The notes beneath the pieces were generated by a model. That model was not told the DNA's origin. It did not search any database and saw nothing but the letters and a program-made list of their open reading frames with translations. The translations under genes and the position numbers were made by a program. DNA of 64,000 nucleotides, taken from Sphingosinicella sp. GTDB taxonomy: Bacteria > Pseudomonadota > Alphaproteobacteria > Sphingomonadales > Sphingomonadaceae. The stretch covers positions 1 to 64,000 of the forward strand of contig NZ_JACESP010000023.1 of the NCBI RefSeq assembly GCF_013911755.1. Reading direction: 5' to 3'. Below, in pieces: positions 52,278-62,079 of this stretch; positions within the stretch are counted from its first letter, which is position 1, and every line of letters starts with the position of its first letter.

Positions 52278-54692
52278 TCAACAACGACGCTCGTCGACGT
52301 GCATCGCCTCTTGAGCGAGCGCTTCCGCCTCGATGAGCAAAGCTTCGTCGGCAAGGCCCTGCGCGACGCTCTCGCGGCCGATCATCACGAGGACCGGAAC
52401 GGCGAGCGGTGAGACGCGGTCGAGGCGCTTGTGGACGATACTGCTCGCGGCGCGGTCGAGCAGGTTCGCGAGGCGGGCGACGTCGGTCAGCCGCAGCCGC
52501 GCGTCCTCCCACGCGGCGCGCAGCAGCATGTGGTCGGGCTCGTATTTGCGGAGCACGTCGTAGATGAGATCGGTGGAGAAGGTGACCTGACGGCCGGACT
52601 TGCGCTTGCCCGGATGCTGGCGCTCGATGAGCCCGCCGATCACCGCGACCTCGCGGAACGCGCGCTTCAGGAGGTGCGAGGTCTGCACCCACTCGGCAAG
52701 CTCATCCTCCAGAATGTCGGGCGAGAAGAGCGGGGCGGGGTCACGCACGTCCTTCAGGCCGTAGACGCCGAGCGCGTAATCGTTCGCCACGAAGCCGGTC
52801 GGCTGCAGGCCCAGCGTTTCCATGCGGCGGGTGAGCAGCATCCCGAGCGACTGGTGCGCGTTCCAGCCTTCGAAACTGTAGGCGATCATGTGATGAAGGC
52901 CTTCGTGCGGGAAGGTCTCGATCAGCAACTCGCCCGGCTTCGGCAGCACGGAGCGGATCTGCTGCACCTCCAGCCATTCGGCGACGTCTGCCGGGAAGCG
53001 CTGCCACTCGGTAGGATCGGCGAGGAAGCCGCGCACGCGGTCGGCAAGGTGCGTGGAAAGCGGCAGACGCGCGCCCATGTAGCTCGGGATCATCGCCGCG
53101 CGGCGGGTGGCGCTGACGATGAGGTCGGTGTCGATGATGCGCTCCACCTCCAGCGCGAGGCCTGCGAAACGGAACGTGTCGCCGGGCGAGAGGGTGGAGG
53201 CGAAATACTCCTCGACGCGCCCCAATGTGCGCCCGTTTCCGAAGCGCACGTCGAGCATGGGGGCCTCGACAATGATGCCGGCGTTCAGCCGGTGCTGCTT
53301 CGCGAGGGTGGGGTGGCTGACGCGCCAGCGCCCGTCCGGGTTCTGCGTCAGGCGCTTGTAGCGATCGTAGGCGCGCAGGGCGTAGCCGCCGTCCGCCACG
53401 AAGTGCAGCACGCGGTCGAATTCCTCGCGCGTGAGCGCGGTGTAAGGCGCGGCGCGGCGGACTTCGCCGAACATCGCATCCGCATCGAAGGGCTCGGCGC
53501 AGGCGCACGCCATCAGGTGCTGCGCGAGCACGTCGAGCGCGCCGGGGCGCCACGGCTCGGTATCGAGTTCGCCCGCGTCGATGGCGTCGAGCGCGGCGCG
53601 GGCTTCGAGATATTCGAAGCGGTTGCCGGGCACGACGATCGCCTCGCTCGCCTCGTCGAGCCGATGGTTGGCGCGGCCGATGCGCTGGATCAGGCGCGAC
53701 GAGCCCTTGGGCGCGCCCATCTGGATGACGAGATCGACGTCGCCCCAATCGACGCCAAGGTCGAGGCTCGCGGTGCAGACGAGCGCGCGCAGCCGCCCGT
53801 CCGCCATCGCGCCTTCGACCTTCTGCCGCGCCTCCTTCGAGAGCGAGCCGTGGTGGAGGCCTATGGGGAGCGTGGCTTCGTTCACCGCCCAGAGGTCGTT
53901 GAACACCAGCTCGGCGAGACTGCGCGTGTTGCAGAAGACGAGGGTGAGCCGGTGCCGCTCGATCTCGCGGTAGACCTGTTCCGCCGCGTAGCGGCCGGAG
54001 TGGCCGGACCACGGCACGCGCCCCTCGGGCGTCAGTATCTCGATCTTCGCTTTCGCGCCGGGTTCGCCCGCGACGAGCGCGACGTTTTCGCCGGGCGCAA
54101 GCCAGCGGCGGTAGTCTTCGGGGTCGCCGATCGTGGCGGACAGCGCGACGCGACGCACGCCCGGCACGACCGCCTGCAGCCGCGACATGGCGAGCGCGAG
54201 CAGGTCGCCGCGCTTGCCGCTCGCGAAGGCGTGGACCTCGTCGATCACGATGGTCTTGAGCCCTGCAAACATGCGCGCATTGTCCGGGTAGGAGAGCAGC
54301 AGCGAGAGCGACTCGGGCGTCGTCAGCAGGATGTGCGGCGGCGCGGCGCGCTGGCGGGCTTTCTTGTCGGAAGAGGTGTCGCCCGTGCGCGTTTCGACGC
54401 GGATCGGCAGGCCCATCTCTGCGATCGGGGTGAGCAGGTTGCGTTCCACGTCCGCCGCGAGCGCCTTCAGCGGCGAGACGTAGAGCGTGTGCAGGCCTTC
54501 CGATGGGTTCTGCACGAGATCGGCGAGCGTCGGCAGGAAGCCCGCGAGCGTCTTGCCTGCGCCGGTCGCCGCCACGAGCAGCGCGTGCTGTCCGGCTTCG
54601 GCGGCAGTGACCATCTCCGCCTGGTGCCGCCGCACGCGCCAGCCGCGCGCGGTGAACCAGCGGGTGATGACGTCGGGAAGAGCGGGGAGCAT
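52278..54692 (-). CDS. Ligase-associated DEXH-box helicase (Lhr-like)
   Basis: This 804-residue superfamily 2 helicase has Walker A ATGAGKTLAG, the DEVH box in IVIDEVHAF, motif III LSATIGDPEDY, and motif VI QRIGRANHRLDE. The winged-helix and Lhr-core C-terminal domains follow. It matches the family linked to PdeM and bacterial ATP-dependent ligases and should unwind DNA during damage repair. It is divergent from the DUF2239 gene across a control region with two palindromic operators. Confidence 0.92.
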   Translation of the reverse strand: MLPALPDVITRWFTARGWRVRRHQAEMVTAAEAGQHALLVAATGAGKTLAGFLPTLADLVQNPSEGLHTLYVSPLKALAADVERNLLTPIAEMGLPIRVETRTGDTSSDKKARQRAAPPHILLTTPESLSLLLSYPDNARMFAGLKTIVIDEVHAFASGKRGDLLALAMSRLQAVVPGVRRVALSATIGDPEDYRRWLAPGENVALVAGEPGAKAKIEILTPEGRVPWSGHSGRYAAEQVYREIERHRLTLVFCNTRSLAELVFNDLWAVNEATLPIGLHHGSLSKEARQKVEGAMADGRLRALVCTASLDLGVDWGDVDLVIQMGAPKGSSRLIQRIGRANHRLDEASEAIVVPGNRFEYLEARAALDAIDAGELDTEPWRPGALDVLAQHLMACACAEPFDADAMFGEVRRAAPYTALTREEFDRVLHFVADGGYALRAYDRYKRLTQNPDGRWRVSHPTLAKQHRLNAGIIVEAPMLDVRFGNGRTLGRVEEYFASTLSPGDTFRFAGLALEVERIIDTDLIVSATRRAAMIPSYMGARLPLSTHLADRVRGFLADPTEWQRFPADVAEWLEVQQIRSVLPKPGELLIETFPHEGLHHMIAYSFEGWNAHQSLGMLLTRRMETLGLQPTGFVANDYALGVYGLKDVRDPAPLFSPDILEDELAEWVQTSHLLKRAFREVAVIGGLIERQHPGKRKSGRQVTFSTDLIYDVLRKYEPDHMLLRAAWEDARLRLTDVARLANLLDRAASSIVHKRLDRVSPLAVPVLVMIGRESVAQGLADEALLIEAEALAQEAMHVDERRC

Positions 54693-54738
54693 CAGGAACC
54701 ATGATGCAGCGCCGATGGCGGCAGCGCAAATGCATCAT

Positions 54739-54780
54739 TTTATCCGGGTAATATTGACAGAGTATTTTTACCCGGGTAAA
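54739..54780. promoter_or_regulatory. Two palindromic operators between helicase and DUF2239 genes
   Basis: TTTATCCGGGTAAT (54739-54752, imperfect) and TTTACCCGGGTAAA (54767-54780, perfect 14-bp palindrome) have centres 28 bases apart. A consensus -35 hexamer TTGACA (54754-54759) lies between them, and the second palindrome covers the matching -10 position for the DUF2239 gene. This is the layout of a repressed divergent or autoregulated promoter. Confidence 0.72.
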
Positions 54781-54789
54781 TCGCGGCGC

Positions 54790-55323
54790 ATGGAACAGGA
54801 ACATTACACGGCGTTCCGGGGCGACACGAAGTGCGCGTCGGGACCGCTTGCCGACGTGGCGCTCGCCCTGAAACGGGGCGGGGCCGACAATGTGCTGATC
54901 TTCAATGACGGGACCGGCGCTGAAACCGATCTCGATTTGCGTGGAACGGAGGCCGAGGTCACCGCACGGTACGCGCCGCCGTCCGCCCCGCCCGGGCGAC
55001 CGAAGCTCGGCGTCGTCGCGAAGGAGGTGACGCTGCTGCCGCGCCACTGGGACTGGCTGAAAACGCAGCGGGGTGGGGCGTCGGCTGCGCTGCGTCGGCT
55101 GGTCGAGGAGGCCGCGCGGGATAGTCGCAGCGTTGCGAAGGCGGCGGCGGAGGCCGCCTATCGTTTCATGTCTGCGATGGCAGGCAACCGGGAGAATTTC
55201 GAGGAGGCGGCGCGCGCGCTGTTCGCGGCGGACGGCGTGCGGTTCGCTATGCTTACGGAAAACTGGGCGGAGGACGTGCGTGCCCACGCGCGGCAGCTCG
55301 CCGCTCCGGCCCTTGTCGATTGA
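54790..55323 (+). CDS. DUF2239 family protein with ribbon-helix-helix-like segment
   Basis: This 177-residue protein is a DUF2239 member (TAFRGDTKCASGPLADVALALK; DLDLRG). Residues 78-110 read as strand KEVTLL, helix PRHWDWLKTQRG, turn GAS, helix AALRRLVEEAARD. That is the pattern of an RHH DNA-binding fold. The perfect palindrome ends 9 bases before the ATG, so there is little room for a ribosome binding site and none is seen; the mRNA may be nearly leaderless. Autoregulation is inferred. Confidence 0.8.
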   Translation: MEQEHYTAFRGDTKCASGPLADVALALKRGGADNVLIFNDGTGAETDLDLRGTEAEVTARYAPPSAPPGRPKLGVVAKEVTLLPRHWDWLKTQRGGASAALRRLVEEAARDSRSVAKAAAEAAYRFMSAMAGNRENFEEAARALFAADGVRFAMLTENWAEDVRAHARQLAAPALVD

Positions 55324-55329
55324 ACGCGA

Positions 55330-56529
<1,200 letters not shown>

Positions 56530-56590
56530 CTAATCGTTTTAATCTTCATGGACATCGGGGCGGGCGAATAGCAGCCTCGAACAGCCTCGT

Positions 56591-57181
56591 CTAGCTCTGT
56601 TCGAGGCCGATCCATTTCTCGACCACGGGCCGTTCCCAGGCCTCCAGCGCGTCGATGAGTGCGGCCGGCGTTTCGACAACGGCGAGCATTCCCCGGTGCT
56701 GCGGGCGCACGAATTTCTCGGCGGCCATGTGATCGAGGAAGCCTGCAAGCTGATCGTAGTAACCTGCGACATTCAGAAGTCCGCACGGCTTTTCGAAGAT
56801 GCCGAGCTGGCTCCACGTCCAGACCTCGAACAGCTCCTCGAGCGTGCCGACGCCGCCGGGGAGCGCCGCGAAGGCATCGGCGCGGCGGGCCATTTCGGCC
56901 TTTCGCTCGTGCATCGAGCCGGTGATGACAAGCTCGGTGAGGCCGTGGTGCGCGACCTCGTGATCGACGAGCGCCTGCGGGATGACGCCCACCGCCTCGC
57001 CGCCCGCCGCGATCACGGCATCGGCAAGCGCGCCCATCAGGCCGATGGACGCGCCGCCGTAAACGAGCCGAATGCCGCGCTCGGCCATTGCCGTGCCGAG
57101 CGCGCGGGCGGCATCCGCATAATCAGGGCGTAGACCCCGGCTGGAGCCGAGGAACACGCACAGGCTGGAAATCCGCCTCAG
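56591..57181 (-). CDS. LOG-family (TIGR00730) protein, probable nucleotide phosphoribohydrolase; likely CTG start
   Basis: This Rossmann-fold protein of about 196 residues has FLGSSRG at the N-terminal strand, the catalytic Arg in SMHERKAEM and the motif LPGGVGTLEELFEV. Relatives release cytokinin bases from their 5'-monophosphates. The first GTG (57157) would cut into the first beta-strand. In-frame upstream codons read RRISSLCVFLGSS, a normal family N-terminus, beginning with a CTG at 57181. This CTG overlaps the previous gene's stop (CTGA) and has GAGGAG eight bases before it. I therefore propose a CTG start. Confidence 0.82.
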   Translation of the reverse strand: MRRISSLCVFLGSSRGLRPDYADAARALGTAMAERGIRLVYGGASIGLMGALADAVIAAGGEAVGVIPQALVDHEVAHHGLTELVITGSMHERKAEMARRADAFAALPGGVGTLEELFEVWTWSQLGIFEKPCGLLNVAGYYDQLAGFLDHMAAEKFVRPQHRGMLAVVETPAALIDALEAWERPVVEKWIGLEQS

Positions 57182-57903
57182 GCGAAGATCTCCTCAAGGA
57201 ACAGCAAGGTGGCCTGCCACGAGCGGCGGTCGGCGATCTCGTTATACTGTGCGCCCTCCGCACGGGCGTTCATGCCCTTCGCGGTGAAGGCGTGGACGGT
57301 GTCGCCGTAGGCGTTCAGCTGCCACTTGGCGCCCGCGTCCGTCAGTTCCTTTGCGAGCGCGAGCACGTCCTGCGGCGGCGCGAGAGGGTCTTCCCAGCCG
57401 TGGTGGACCTGCACCTGCGCGTGGATCGGTCCCTGCGGCCCGAGGTTCGGCGGCGGGTAGACGCCGTGGAACGACACGACACCGGCCACATCCTTCGTGC
57501 CGCTGCGGGCAACGTCGAGCGCACAGAGGCCGCCGAAGCAGAAGCCGATGACGGCAATGCGCGACGGATCGGCCAGGGGATGCGCCTTTGCGAACGCCAC
57601 CGCAGCCAGCAGCCGGTCGCGGAGCAGCGCGCGATCGGCCATCAGCGGCGACATCAGGGCGCTGTTGTCCGCGCCCACCGTGCCGCGCACGCCTTTGCCG
57701 TACGTGTCGATGGCGATACCGACATAGCCCGCCTCGGCGAGCAGATCGGCGCGCTCGCATTCGTGGTAGCACTGCCCGGCCCATTGGTGCGCGACGAGGA
57801 CGACAGGGCGTTTGTCGGTGCCGCCGGTGTGGGCGACATGGGCCTCGAACGTCGTACCTGCGTGCGAATAGTCAGCCAAATTCGTTTCAACCTTGCTCAT
57901 CAT
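57178..57903 (-). CDS. Dienelactone hydrolase family protein
   Basis: This 241-residue alpha/beta-hydrolase has a cysteine nucleophile in IGFCFGGLCALD, as in dienelactone hydrolases, and the Asp/His partners in GWEDPLAPP and DTVHAFT. The substrate is unknown. Its start codons (ATGATG at 57903 and 57900) overlap the stop of the M16 peptidase gene, and its stop overlaps the LOG-family start, so all three are one coupled operon. Confidence 0.87.
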   Translation of the reverse strand: MMSKVETNLADYSHAGTTFEAHVAHTGGTDKRPVVLVAHQWAGQCYHECERADLLAEAGYVGIAIDTYGKGVRGTVGADNSALMSPLMADRALLRDRLLAAVAFAKAHPLADPSRIAVIGFCFGGLCALDVARSGTKDVAGVVSFHGVYPPPNLGPQGPIHAQVQVHHGWEDPLAPPQDVLALAKELTDAGAKWQLNAYGDTVHAFTAKGMNARAEGAQYNEIADRRSWQATLLFLEEIFA

Positions 57904-60650
57904 TTCACCTCGATCGGTAGTCCAAGGGTTTTCAGTTGCGGTTCCACCTGCCGCCGGTCGCCGACGACGACCCAGAGCAGCTTGTTCACGTCGATATTGG
58001 CTTTCGCCGCAGCGGCCAACTGTTCGCGGGAGAGCGCGTTCAGCTTCGCGGCGTAGGTCACCTGATAATCGTCCGGCCGCTTCAGGCGGGCGTTCGTCTG
58101 CAGCGCATCGAGCACGGCGGACGAGGATTCGTAAGCGCCCGGCAGGCGGCCGGTGAGGAACGCGAGCGTCGATTTCATTTCCTCGGGCGTGATCGGCTTG
58201 TCGGTGACGTAGGCCGTGATGTCCTTGCGAAGCTCGGTGAGCGCGGCGCCGGTCTTGTCCGCCTGCACGGGCGCGAACACGTAGAAGGGCATCTGCTCCG
58301 AGGTTTGCGAGATCGCGGTGGAGACGCCGTAGGACCAGCCCTTGTCCTCGCGCAGGTTCATGTTGAGACGCGAGGTGAACACGCCGCCGAGCGGGGTGTT
58401 CACAGTGGTAAGCGCGAGGTTGTCGTCCGTACCCTTGTGCGCGAGCGGGTAGCCCGCGAGGATGAACGACTGCGGCGAGCCCGGACGGTCAATGAGGATG
58501 ATCTTGCTCGCGGCGGGCGCGGTTGCGGTGGTGAAGGTTTTCGTACCCTTCGGCGTGGCCGGCGCGGACCACGTGCCGACTGCCTTTTCAAGGAGCGGCA
58601 CGAGCTGGCCGATGCTGGTCGCACCCGACGCGAAGATCGTGGCGTTGTCGGGCCGGAGCCATGTCTGGTGGAAGCTGACGAGATCGTCGCGCGTGACCGC
58701 CTTTACGCCCTCCACGGTGCCCGAGCCGGTGAGCGGCACGCCATAGGGGTGCGCGGTGCCGTAGATGAGCGGAGGCAGCAGGCGCAGCGCGAGCGTCTGC
58801 GGCTGGCTCTCCTCCTGCGCGATGCCGGCGATCTGGATGCCGCGCACGCGCTCAAGCTCGGCGGGGTCGAACTTCGGGTTGCGGATGATGTCCGCCCAGA
58901 GATCGAGCGAAGGGGCGAGGTTGGTGGTGAGCGCGGAGAGCGAGATTTCGGTGGTATCGTTGCCAGCGCTCGCGCCGATGTTGGCGCCGAGACGCTCTTC
59001 CTCCTCGGCGATCTGGATGGCGGTGCGCTTCGTCGTGCCTTCATCGAGGAGCGAGAGCATCAGCGACTGCGTGCCCAGCTTGTCGCGCGCGTCGGCGGCG
59101 TTGCCCGCATCGAACACCATCGAGAGGTTGACGACCGGCACGGTGTCGCGCTTCGCGAACACGACCTCGATGCCGTTCGAGAGCTTCGCGCGCTCCACGG
59201 CGGGAAATTCGAGCGCAGGGGCGCCGTCCACCGGCGGCAGCTTCGAGCGGTCGATGCCCTTGCCCGCGGCCTGCTGCAGGCTGCCGTAGGGATAGACGGT
59301 GAGCTGATAGTCGCCCTTCGAAATCCACCGCTTTGCAGCATCCTGCACGCTCGCGGGCGTGGCGTTCACATAGGCGGAGAGGTCTTTCTTGAACTGGTGC
59401 GGATCGCCCGAATACAGCTCGCCCTCAGCGAGCGTCACCGCCTTGCCGCCGAAGCCGCCGACAGCTTCGAGGCCGCGGATCGTGCCCGAAACGGCGCGCA
59501 TCGCGACGCGGCCGACTTCGTCCTTCGTCGGCCCCTTGGCGAGGAAGTCGGCGAGAAGCTGATCGAGGCGCGCGTTCACCGTGTCCGCGTTCACGCCCGG
59601 CTTCACGTCCACCTCGATCTGCAGCAGGCTGACGGCCTCGAAGGGTTGCACGTAGCCGGACACGCCGATGGCGAGCTGCTTGTCGCGGACGAGATCCTTG
59701 TAGAGGCGCGAGCTGTTGCCGCCGCCGAGCGTTGCCGCGGCGATCGAGAGGTTCTGCGCGTCCGCGTCATTGAGGCCGGGCACCGCCCACACGCGGTAGA
59801 TGCGCGTGTTGGAGACCTGATCCTCCATCGTCTCGCGCACGGTTTCGCTGCGTTCCGGCACCCACGCGCGCAGGCGGCGCTCGACGGCGGGTCCGGCGGG
59901 GAGGTCGCCGAAATATTTCTCGACCAGCGGCTTCGCGGTCGCGGCGTCTATGTCTCCAGCGAGGACGAGCACGGCGTTGTTGGGCCCGTACCATGTGCGG
60001 AACCACGTCTTCACGTCTTCGAGCGAAGCGGCGGAGAGGTCCGCCATCGAGCCGATCGTCGAGTGGCGGTAGGGGTGGCCTTCGGGGAACAGGCCTTCGA
60101 GGATGCGGTATTCGGTTTTGCCGAAGGGCTGGTTGTCGCCCTGCCGCTTCTCGTTCTGCACGACGCCGATCTGGTTCGTGAGCTTGGTCTGGTCGATGGC
60201 GCCGAGCAGATGCCCCATGCGATCGGATTCGAGGAACAGGATGCGCTCGAGGCCGGGGGTGGGCACGTTCTGGAAATAGTTGGTGCGGTCGAACCACGTC
60301 GTGCCGTTGTAGCTCGTCGCGCCCATTTCCTGCAGCGCCACGAACCAGTCGTGGTTGTAGTTTTCGGTGCCGTTGAACATCAGGTGCTCGAAGAGGTGCG
60401 CGAAGCCGGTCTTGCCCGCGGGCTCGTCCTTCGAGCCGACGTGATACCAGATGCTGGTCGCGATGATCGGCGCCTTGCGGTCGGTATGGACGATGACGCG
60501 CAGGCCGTTTGCAAGCGTGAAGCGCTCGTAGGGAATATCGACCGCCGAAACGAGCGCGGGGTCGGGGCCCGTGCTTTTCGGGGCGGCGAGGGCTGGTGCG
60601 GCGGCGCCGAGCGCGAGCGCGACGGCGGTTCCGAGGAACAGGGATTTCAT
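57900..60650 (-). CDS. Exported M16-family zinc peptidase (pitrilysin/PqqL type)
   Basis: This 916-residue protein has a signal peptide (SLFLGTAVALALGAAAPALA) and two M16 repeats. The first has the inverted zinc motif His85-Leu-Phe-Glu88-His89 (AHLFEHLMF) with the downstream Glu near VVQNEKRQ. The second (from about residue 490) has lost the motif, as usual. It should degrade peptides in the periplasm. I chose the ATG at 60650 because it directly precedes the signal peptide. Confidence 0.9.
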   Translation of the reverse strand: MKSLFLGTAVALALGAAAPALAAPKSTGPDPALVSAVDIPYERFTLANGLRVIVHTDRKAPIIATSIWYHVGSKDEPAGKTGFAHLFEHLMFNGTENYNHDWFVALQEMGATSYNGTTWFDRTNYFQNVPTPGLERILFLESDRMGHLLGAIDQTKLTNQIGVVQNEKRQGDNQPFGKTEYRILEGLFPEGHPYRHSTIGSMADLSAASLEDVKTWFRTWYGPNNAVLVLAGDIDAATAKPLVEKYFGDLPAGPAVERRLRAWVPERSETVRETMEDQVSNTRIYRVWAVPGLNDADAQNLSIAAATLGGGNSSRLYKDLVRDKQLAIGVSGYVQPFEAVSLLQIEVDVKPGVNADTVNARLDQLLADFLAKGPTKDEVGRVAMRAVSGTIRGLEAVGGFGGKAVTLAEGELYSGDPHQFKKDLSAYVNATPASVQDAAKRWISKGDYQLTVYPYGSLQQAAGKGIDRSKLPPVDGAPALEFPAVERAKLSNGIEVVFAKRDTVPVVNLSMVFDAGNAADARDKLGTQSLMLSLLDEGTTKRTAIQIAEEEERLGANIGASAGNDTTEISLSALTTNLAPSLDLWADIIRNPKFDPAELERVRGIQIAGIAQEESQPQTLALRLLPPLIYGTAHPYGVPLTGSGTVEGVKAVTRDDLVSFHQTWLRPDNATIFASGATSIGQLVPLLEKAVGTWSAPATPKGTKTFTTATAPAASKIILIDRPGSPQSFILAGYPLAHKGTDDNLALTTVNTPLGGVFTSRLNMNLREDKGWSYGVSTAISQTSEQMPFYVFAPVQADKTGAALTELRKDITAYVTDKPITPEEMKSTLAFLTGRLPGAYESSSAVLDALQTNARLKRPDDYQVTYAAKLNALSREQLAAAAKANIDVNKLLWVVVGDRRQVEPQLKTLGLPIEVK

Positions 60651-60834
60651 GATGTGGCGAAGCTCCGGCGTTGCTGCGGCGGTCATGCCAAACGCATACG
60701 GCGTCGGGCGCGATGCGGCAAGCCGAGGCGCTTGCACTCGGGCTAGGCGGCTTCTATCAAGGCGCCGCTTTCGTACCGGCCGGTTCCGGCCGGGTTGTTT
60801 TCGTGAACGTCAAAGAAGGAACAGGCGCCAGACC

Positions 60835-62079
60835 ATGGCCCGGATCGTGATGAAATTCGGCGGCACGTCGATGGCGGGTATCGAACGTATCCGCAATGTC
60901 GCGCAGCGCGTGAAGCGCGAGGTGGATGCCGGGAACGAGGTTGCCGTCGTGGTGTCCGCCATGGCGGGCGAGACCGACCGGCTCGTCGGCTTCTGCCGTG
61001 AGGCCGCGGCGCTGCACGATACGGCGGAGTACGACGTCGTCGTCGCCTCCGGCGAGCAGGTGACGTCGGGCCTACTGGCGATCACGCTGCAGGCGATCGG
61101 GGTGCCCGCGCGCAGCTGGCTCGGCTGGCAGCTTCCCATCCGCACGTCGGACGCGCATTCGACCGCGCGCATCGGCGACATCGATACCACCGCCGTGCTC
61201 GCAGACATGGCGAAGGGCCGAGTGGCGGTGGTTCCGGGTTTCCAGGGTGTGACCGATGACGGCCGTGTCACCACGCTCGGTCGCGGTGGTTCGGATACCA
61301 GCGCGGTCGCGGTCGCGGCGGCGCTGAAGGCCGACCGCTGCGATATCTATACCGATGTGGATGGTGTTTACACCACCGATCCGCGTATCGTGCCGAAGGC
61401 AAAGAAGCTTCATTCGGTGACGTTCGAGGAAATGCTCGAACTCGCGAGCGTCGGCGCGAAGGTGCTGCAGACCCGTTCGGTCGAGCTCGCGATGAAGGAA
61501 AAGGTCAAGGTGCAGGTGCTGTCGTCGTTCACCGACGCGCCCGGCACCTTCGTTGTGGACGAGGAAGAAGGCGTGGAACAGGAACTCATCACCGGCATCG
61601 CGTACAACCGCAACGAGGCGCAGGTCACGGTGACCGGCGTGCCCGACACGCCGGGCGTCGTCGCGCACATCTTCGAGCCGCTGTCCGCCGCGAACATCAA
61701 CGTCGACATGATCGTGCAGAACGTCGCGCGCGAAAGCGGACGGACGGACGTGACCTTCACCGTACCGCGCACCGAGCTCGCCCGCGCGATGGACGAGCTG
61801 ACCAAGGCCAAGGATGCGATCGGCTACGGCGCGCTCGAAGCCGTGGACAACGTCTGCAAGGTTTCCGTCGTCGGCGTCGGCATGAAGAGCCACGCGGGCG
61901 TCGCGCTCACCATGTTCAAGGCGCTCGGCGACCGCGGCATCAACATCAAGGCGATCACGACGTCCGAGATCAAGATTTCGGTACTGATCGCCGAGGAATA
62001 CACTGAGCTTGCCGTGCGCGTGCTGCACACCGCCTATGGCCTCGATGATACATCCGAGCCTGCCGGGGCTGCTGCGTGA
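60835..62079 (+). CDS. lysC: Aspartate kinase
   Basis: This 414-residue kinase makes aspartyl phosphate, the first step to lysine, threonine and methionine. It starts MARIVMKFGGTSMAG, has the ATP-site TLGRGGSDTSAVAVAAAL and TDVDGVYTTDPRIV, and two C-terminal ACT domains (VTVTGVPDTPGVVAHIF; VSVVGVGMKSHAGVA) for feedback inhibition. The frame is open further upstream but the family start at 60835 is clear. It heads the lysC-npd-ptsP operon. Confidence 0.96.
   Translation: MARIVMKFGGTSMAGIERIRNVAQRVKREVDAGNEVAVVVSAMAGETDRLVGFCREAAALHDTAEYDVVVASGEQVTSGLLAITLQAIGVPARSWLGWQLPIRTSDAHSTARIGDIDTTAVLADMAKGRVAVVPGFQGVTDDGRVTTLGRGGSDTSAVAVAAALKADRCDIYTDVDGVYTTDPRIVPKAKKLHSVTFEEMLELASVGAKVLQTRSVELAMKEKVKVQVLSSFTDAPGTFVVDEEEGVEQELITGIAYNRNEAQVTVTGVPDTPGVVAHIFEPLSAANINVDMIVQNVARESGRTDVTFTVPRTELARAMDELTKAKDAIGYGALEAVDNVCKVSVVGVGMKSHAGVALTMFKALGDRGINIKAITTSEIKISVLIAEEYTELAVRVLHTAYGLDDTSEPAGAAA

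Noticed and set aside
52431-55287. Long open frames (757 and 848 codons) over the helicase gene on both strands
   Set aside because: The helicase frame has all superfamily 2 motifs; the others are low-complexity Arg/Ala-rich shadows.
57936-60746. 936-codon open frame antisense to the M16 peptidase gene
   Set aside because: It mirrors the peptidase codon pattern, is Arg/His/Gly-rich, and has no family motif; a GC-rich shadow.
60651-60834. Lysine riboswitch or attenuator before lysC
   Set aside because: The 184-base leader shows no conserved riboswitch elements or leader peptide that I can recognise.
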